Positions 60,901 through 64,000 of a stretch of 64,000 nt of DNA are shown one piece after another (positions within the stretch are counted from its first letter, which is position 1; every line of letters starts with the position of its first letter). Both the position numbers and the translations under genes were made by a program. This DNA is from Sphingobacterium alkalisoli. Its GTDB lineage: Bacteria; Bacteroidota; Bacteroidia; Sphingobacteriales; Sphingobacteriaceae. The stretch covers positions 248,001 to 312,000 of the forward strand of contig NZ_SUKA01000002.1 of the NCBI RefSeq assembly GCF_005049105.1. The letters run 5' to 3'. The notes under the pieces are model-generated. The model saw only the letters and a program-made list of their open reading frames with translations, did no database searches and was not told the DNA's origin.

Positions 60901-62973
60901 GTCGAATTGGAACGCGGCGATATTCCGACAGAGGCTTCTCCTTTTATTGAGAAGATACAAGTAGTCGAGGGAATGAAGTATTTCTTTGACGTACTTAACC
61001 GAATGGCAAAGGAGAACTTTGACCGAGGCTATAGCTATGGAGCAAATGTAGCTAAGAAATACACCTTCAGTCATATACTTAAGAAAAGCGGAGCATCCTC
61101 GAATGAGGAGTATGTCGAATTTGCAAGAGAGCTAAAGAACAGTACGATCGATAAGAAGAGGCTGATTGAAGTCTCCTGTTATGCGACGCAATGGGCAGAT
61201 TGGTTGGGAGAATATATGCGTATTGCCAGTTTGGAAGAAGCAGTATGGTGGTTTTTGGCGCACACGACCGATTATATGGATGCCGAGAAAGAAACCATTA
61301 TATCTCGTTATTCCAATGTGCCTAAAAACGATTTTCAGAAAGGCGCCATTGACATAGACTGGTTTCATCGCGTATATGCTAATCTCGGTAAATCCAATTG
61401 GAAGATCGTCCATGAATCCGCCAAATATCTATCTGACGGAATGGGTTACCGACGCGTAAAAATCTATTCCTCCGTTTTATTAGGCGAAACCAAGATTACA
61501 GAAACACTTAAAAAGATAACCGAAAAGCGTGATAAAGATTATGTGATGGCTCTGGGACTTATCCCCATATCCAAGGCTAATCCCGAAGCCGATTTATTAA
61601 AGCGATACCATATCCTGCAGACATTTCTCAAAGAAAGCAAACAGTTTGGGGCCCAGCGGCAGGAAAGCGAGAAAAATGCTGTAGAAATAGGTTTGGACAA
61701 CCTGGCCCGCAATGCCGGTTTTGAAGATAGCATACGGTTTGTATGGGCAATGGAAGGTAAAGCCACCCAGCAAATACTAAGAGATGCGGTTGTTAAGGTA
61801 GACGATCTTGAGGTGCAGCTGATGGTAGACCATGAAGGGAAAGCCGAATTATTGATCAGCAGAAATGGTAAGAATTTAAAAAGTCTTCCGGACAAATACA
61901 AAAAGAATAAAGATATAGCAGTTTTAAAAGAAGGAAAATCCTATCTATCCAAACAGTTTTCCAGAACAAAACTCGCACTCGAAAATTCCATGCTGAGAGG
62001 CGATGAGTATAGTGTCTCCGAGTTGCGGCAGATTATGGATCATCCCATTGTTAGCGCTATGTTAAGCAAACTGGTGCTCTATATTCCAAGTTCACAAGAA
62101 TCAGGGTTCTGGACTGAAGAGGGGTTGATTGGTAGGGATGGAGTAATCATTACGGTTGCAGAGTCGACTAAGCTCATCATTGCCCACCCTTATCACCTTT
62201 ATCAAGCAATCCAATGGGATCTGTATCAGCGCCATCTATTTGAACAAGCTATTCAGCAACCATTCAAACAAGTGTTTCGGGAGCTATACGTGCCTACTGC
62301 CGACGAGTTGGAGCAAAGTATACGTTCTGCACGTTATCAAGGTCATCAGATTCAGCCACAGCAAACAATTGCTTTATTACGTGGTAGAGGCTGGACGGTG
62401 AGTTATGAAGAAGGCCTTCAAAAGGTATTTCATAAACAAGGTTATTTAGTCACCATGTTTGCTATGGCCGATTGGTATACCCCTTCCGATGTTGAAGCAC
62501 CCACTTTAGAGTTGATATGTTTTTATTCACTTAAGGACAGGACACTCTTACCTGTTACTGCTATCGATCCGGTTATCTTTTCTGAGGTGATGCGCGATAT
62601 GGACTTAGTCGTTAGCGTGGCACACGTTGGGGAGGTAGATCCGGAAGCAAGTCACAGCAGTATGCAGATGAGAGCAGCATTGGCTCGCGAAAGCGCTCAG
62701 CTGTTCGGATTGGACAATGTTGAAATTAAAGAACGCCATATTCTGATCAACGGCAAGTTAGCCGATTACTCAATACATTTGGGCAGTGGAATGGTAAGCA
62801 AAAATGGCAGACAACTCGCCATCATTCCGGTACACAGCCAACATCGTGGCCGGGTATTTTTACCGTTTGTAGATAATGATCCCAAATCAGCGGAGATTAT
62901 CAGTAAAATGCGTTATTTGGCCCAAGACAACCAGATCAAGGATCCGACTATATTAGCACAGATAAATATGTAA
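57958..62973 (+). CDS. Giant DUF5724/DUF4132/DUF7737-type protein
   Basis: The 1671-residue cytoplasmic protein has no signal or membrane segment. The long helical N-terminal two-thirds (about residues 1-1280; HEAT-like segments such as RKVSIQLLLNQSDDILRTSL and DQRLAALEMFTLLQEKETWK) fits DUF5724. The region after about 1290 (EDSIRFVWAMEGKATQQILR, VQLMVDHEGKAELLISRNGK, LRGDEYSVSELRQIM, DADE-like acidic motifs) matches DUF4132, and the end (YSIHLGSGMVSKNGRQLAII, HSQHRGRVFLPFVDNDPKSA, EIISKMRYLAQD) matches DUF7737. DUF4132 proteins include E. coli MolR/YehI. No enzymatic role is established for this architecture. There is no WGR domain here. It is followed after 70 bases by a small gene. Confidence 0.82.
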   Translation: MISSDKAREFIQKHEKISITKSQFDKFSKPYQVLGLIIINQLVRDYSDYSAGFKAYQKEFGTDATLNPWNNKEGLQLANLLFGEIIGPYVGRMWDFMDSLPYQNGYSRRPFRVDPSLSYTKTKLDTLQSIYNAGASGFNSMNVVDQIRYDVYQSMMSNGLFYAVVFQEDPLKYYPLLEEIIQGEDEIGGVSKELIRGLLLTDDDANHLLVEKLLLAAQQQEGLRQTILETLDFTSVKALKRFIKVILGHNLMRFSAVVRAVDTWFGFGWDAPKTNTIKRVLELALGFLEHPNQINDAINSKDQLELYVALWAKAIEDVDAANLLAFQLVFDQSTQQIKKLVSLFFINQTERTDTDLIPYAEKIFGEDIELDYWVLVNLPPHTLSDILFDKMIQSVSKLPTAGKTFSQRGFSWKNYTIKPEYFYDVIIAYAQPHQFVILANDLSVVPSSSREKLMRKIFPDHYTYSWSSRYEAQQEKEKLELEENSWQRKVIRQAISDRNTTVSATGMTLMRSLDLFPDDIAQLEAMLARKGKDQRKVSIQLLLNQSDDILRTSLLRLISSANIDQRLAALEMFTLLQEKETWKHFVNEQSEAYRLRKLSRNEEVFLEKLNKETAGPQYGIKNGFGAIDYSNLTDFKIPESQFLRPKKKLLSFKQQRFLFEDIINISKTTKAINDLFDLFEQYGKYEYSFQGYQGALETTLLGNSLQGIKQLDEHATYEERLDNLPLAEVWKSWYQQADLNDFEIHAAMLYIYAHYYDGNQHVGLKEFKEIYLPVFPGIKFDKAEYYYQSNSEKVMRILGSLMDVFTDHQTWAAYKLDVLEDAIHHFPDQLKSQNFKNPQQYYYSQDVYWTNLIGTLFYTISESDYSFYSREQLFRLYQLKMFIVAQQIARGQSITTIQDVLPHLADVLDVEKRIKIEIPDFELIFNLYSHHQLNKDDLLFLSLINKDLFFLLDGGQNYHSHRLKHYTIPEINGVLKKNMLAVELERGDIPTEASPFIEKIQVVEGMKYFFDVLNRMAKENFDRGYSYGANVAKKYTFSHILKKSGASSNEEYVEFARELKNSTIDKKRLIEVSCYATQWADWLGEYMRIASLEEAVWWFLAHTTDYMDAEKETIISRYSNVPKNDFQKGAIDIDWFHRVYANLGKSNWKIVHESAKYLSDGMGYRRVKIYSSVLLGETKITETLKKITEKRDKDYVMALGLIPISKANPEADLLKRYHILQTFLKESKQFGAQRQESEKNAVEIGLDNLARNAGFEDSIRFVWAMEGKATQQILRDAVVKVDDLEVQLMVDHEGKAELLISRNGKNLKSLPDKYKKNKDIAVLKEGKSYLSKQFSRTKLALENSMLRGDEYSVSELRQIMDHPIVSAMLSKLVLYIPSSQESGFWTEEGLIGRDGVIITVAESTKLIIAHPYHLYQAIQWDLYQRHLFEQAIQQPFKQVFRELYVPTADELEQSIRSARYQGHQIQPQQTIALLRGRGWTVSYEEGLQKVFHKQGYLVTMFAMADWYTPSDVEAPTLELICFYSLKDRTLLPVTAIDPVIFSEVMRDMDLVVSVAHVGEVDPEASHSSMQMRAALARESAQLFGLDNVEIKERHILINGKLADYSIHLGSGMVSKNGRQLAIIPVHSQHRGRVFLPFVDNDPKSAEIISKMRYLAQDNQIKDPTILAQINM

Positions 62974-63043
62974 TAAAATCCAGCATATTCGATGTTCATT
63001 GGATATGCATTCATTCAAATAGAAAATAATTAGCGATACGATA

Positions 63044-63457
63044 ATGGAATTGGTCTTACAGTTAAAACGGCTAGGAAAGAAAAAAATCATAGCGGCGCCT
63101 TATCAGCTGCCGTTCGTGCCCACCACGTTGCAGGCCCTTATCGAAGGCTGTGTCGCTGTCGAGGTAGCGCGTTATAATCAGATACGCGGGGAGGCTGAAC
63201 TATTATCGTTCCTTAATCCGCAACAGATCCAAGAACAGTCAGAGAAAGGAAAAATTTCATTTGGAGATATTGCTAATGTTCAACCAGCAGATCCAGATGT
63301 AGCTATCGCTACTGCTCTATTGGCTCACCGGGACGGCTTATTTGTAGTTTTCGTAGATGGTATAGAGGTAAAAGATCTTAAAGAACAGATTTACCTGTAC
63401 GATGGCGTTGAAGTTACATTTATTCGATTGACCTTTTTAGCAGGACGGATGGTATAG
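63044..63457 (+). CDS. Small conserved partner of the DUF4132 protein
   Basis: The 137-residue protein has two alpha/beta halves: LVLQLKRLGKKKIIAAPYQL, FVPTTLQALIEGCVAVEVAR, GKISFGDIANVQPADPDVAI, LFVVFVDGIEVKDL and the end EVTFIRLTFLAGRMV. A similar small protein ending in TFIRLT-LAGRM is, from memory, found next to DUF4132 genes in other phyla, so it is likely a partner or regulator of the giant protein. No catalytic motif is seen. Its end touches the upstream frame of the next gene. Confidence 0.6.
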   Translation: MELVLQLKRLGKKKIIAAPYQLPFVPTTLQALIEGCVAVEVARYNQIRGEAELLSFLNPQQIQEQSEKGKISFGDIANVQPADPDVAIATALLAHRDGLFVVFVDGIEVKDLKEQIYLYDGVEVTFIRLTFLAGRMV

Positions 63458-63507
63458 TGTTTAGAGCCGTTTATATAAATCTTTTGTTAAACCCTTTTAA
63501 TAAATGC

Positions 63508-63879
63508 ATGGGAAGATATCTTGACAGAAACGAAGCAAATACATGTCTAAATTTAGGGAAAACTATTGAAGTTTTTCTCGGAAGAATAATGGAAGATAAA
63601 GAAGTAATTAGCTATCTGGCCTTAATGAAAACGAAGGACGGTCGCGTCGAGATGCAACTTATCGACCATTATGACGAAGGCAACCTAGAGTATACAGACA
63701 TTTACGACTTCTCTTACGTTGATCCAGATATGGGGTTTGAGACTATTAATTTTGAGAATCTTGAACAATGTACAGACTTTATTAGAAAACGATTTCACCT
63801 TGATGAAATAGGGTTTGTAAATTCAGGACTATGTCAAGAAGAATACGCTGATTTAATAAAAGAAGAAGGACGCACTTAG
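63508..63879 (+). CDS. Small acidic hypothetical protein
   Basis: Starting at ATG 63508 (MGRYLDRNEANTCLNLGKTI) the product has 123 residues and is acidic: EVISYLALMKTKDGRVEMQL, IDHYDEGNLEYTDIYDFSYV and CTDFIRKRFHLDEIGFVNSG. An in-frame GTG at 63457 would add 17 hydrophobic residues and is less likely. The fold resembles small immunity or adaptor proteins, but the family is not recognised. It lies 50 bases after the DUF4132 partner gene and may belong to the same operon. Confidence 0.6.
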   Translation: MGRYLDRNEANTCLNLGKTIEVFLGRIMEDKEVISYLALMKTKDGRVEMQLIDHYDEGNLEYTDIYDFSYVDPDMGFETINFENLEQCTDFIRKRFHLDEIGFVNSGLCQEEYADLIKEEGRT

Positions 63880-63881
63880 TG

Positions 63882-64000
63882 TGGGTTAAAGCCGAGGCAG
63901 AGAAGTGCGCGATAGCTTTAGAATAAAAAGGTCTACCTGTAACTGATACAGCTAAGGGGACAGGTCTTTCCAACATGGGTGTCCAGCAGATTTCCCACCA
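63882..64000 (+). pseudogene. Decayed C-terminal tail of an Rpn-type nuclease
   Basis: Directly after the previous stop the plus strand reads WVKAEAEKCAIALE, an in-frame TAA (63924-63926), then KGLPVTDTAKGTGLSNMGVQ and QISH to the edge. The pattern (AEK..IAL, KGLP..DIA..TGLS...VQQI) matches the C-terminal region of PD-(D/E)XK recombination-promoting nuclease/putative transposase proteins. It is interrupted by a stop and lacks the catalytic part. Confidence 0.45.

Noticed and set aside
63782..63976. Minus-strand ORF at the right edge
   Set aside because: It lies antisense to a better ORF and to the Rpn-like tail and has no motif.

Overview
The window looks like a chromosome segment from a Bacteroidota member, most likely family Sphingobacteriaceae (Sphingobacterium/Pedobacter/Parapedobacter type). 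The reasons are a SusC/SusD pair, many short-leader lipoproteins, promoters of the Bacteroidota type (TTTG, about 19 bases, TAnnTTTG), and many families typical of that group. The species cannot be named from the sequence alone. I see no rRNA, tRNA, CRISPR array or intact insertion sequence.

Layout. (1) 25-3322, minus strand: a three-gene sugar-acid operon with a RuBisCO-like protein, a DUF1537 acid-sugar kinase and an Asp/Glu-racemase-fold protein, fitting apionate-type catabolism. (2) 3786-5096: an MscS-type channel. (3) 5159-20878: an alpha-mannan utilisation locus. A divergent GntR/HutC regulator faces a promoter and operator, followed by a fused mannose-6-phosphate isomerase, an MFS transporter, a ROK protein, SusC, SusD, a SusE-like lipoprotein, two GH76 endo-alpha-1,6-mannanases, a GH92 alpha-mannosidase and a terminator. 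The enzymes cut mannan at the surface and in the periplasm, SusCD imports oligosaccharides, MFS imports mannose, and the ROK protein and isomerase would feed fructose-6-phosphate to glycolysis. (4) 21137-33230: stress and redox genes (EEP phosphatase-fold protein, DoxX-like protein, two LLM oxidoreductases, pirin, YjdI/YjdJ pair, Crp/Fnr, AraC, NmrA-like and aldo/keto reductases). (5) 33231-36542: an AraC regulator divergent from an unusual pair, an isopropylmalate-synthase-like enzyme without its regulatory domain and an L-rhamnose isomerase. (6) 36779-40247: assorted small genes and a double-frameshift pseudogene. (7) 40370-45603: a TetR-controlled cassette with near-identical operator sites before tetR and before a GNAT-DinB fusion, then EamA, two more DinB-fold proteins, an SDR and a membrane protein.

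(8) 45651-57683 is a dynamic accessory zone. An AbiEi/AbiEii toxin-antitoxin pair is flanked by direct repeats of about 340 bp. The left repeat carries a relic of an abiEii 3' end. A third, solo copy of the repeat core lies at 55.9 kb. Each repeat holds a perfect terminator hairpin, a 22-codon leader-like ORF (or its relic) and, on the opposite strand, a 45-residue C-x9-C-x9-C-x2-H mini-protein that is intact only in the left copy. Around these lie two HxlR regulators with their target genes, lipoproteins, a TetR regulator, and many truncated, chimeric or frameshifted gene remnants. (9) 57958-63879: a 1671-residue DUF5724/DUF4132/DUF7737 protein with a small partner and a further small ORF, followed by a decayed nuclease-like tail at the right edge.

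The most interesting candidates are the AbiE module with its repeat and mini-protein, the giant DUF4132 system beside the gene graveyard, the LeuA-like/RhaA pair, and the RuBisCO-like operon.
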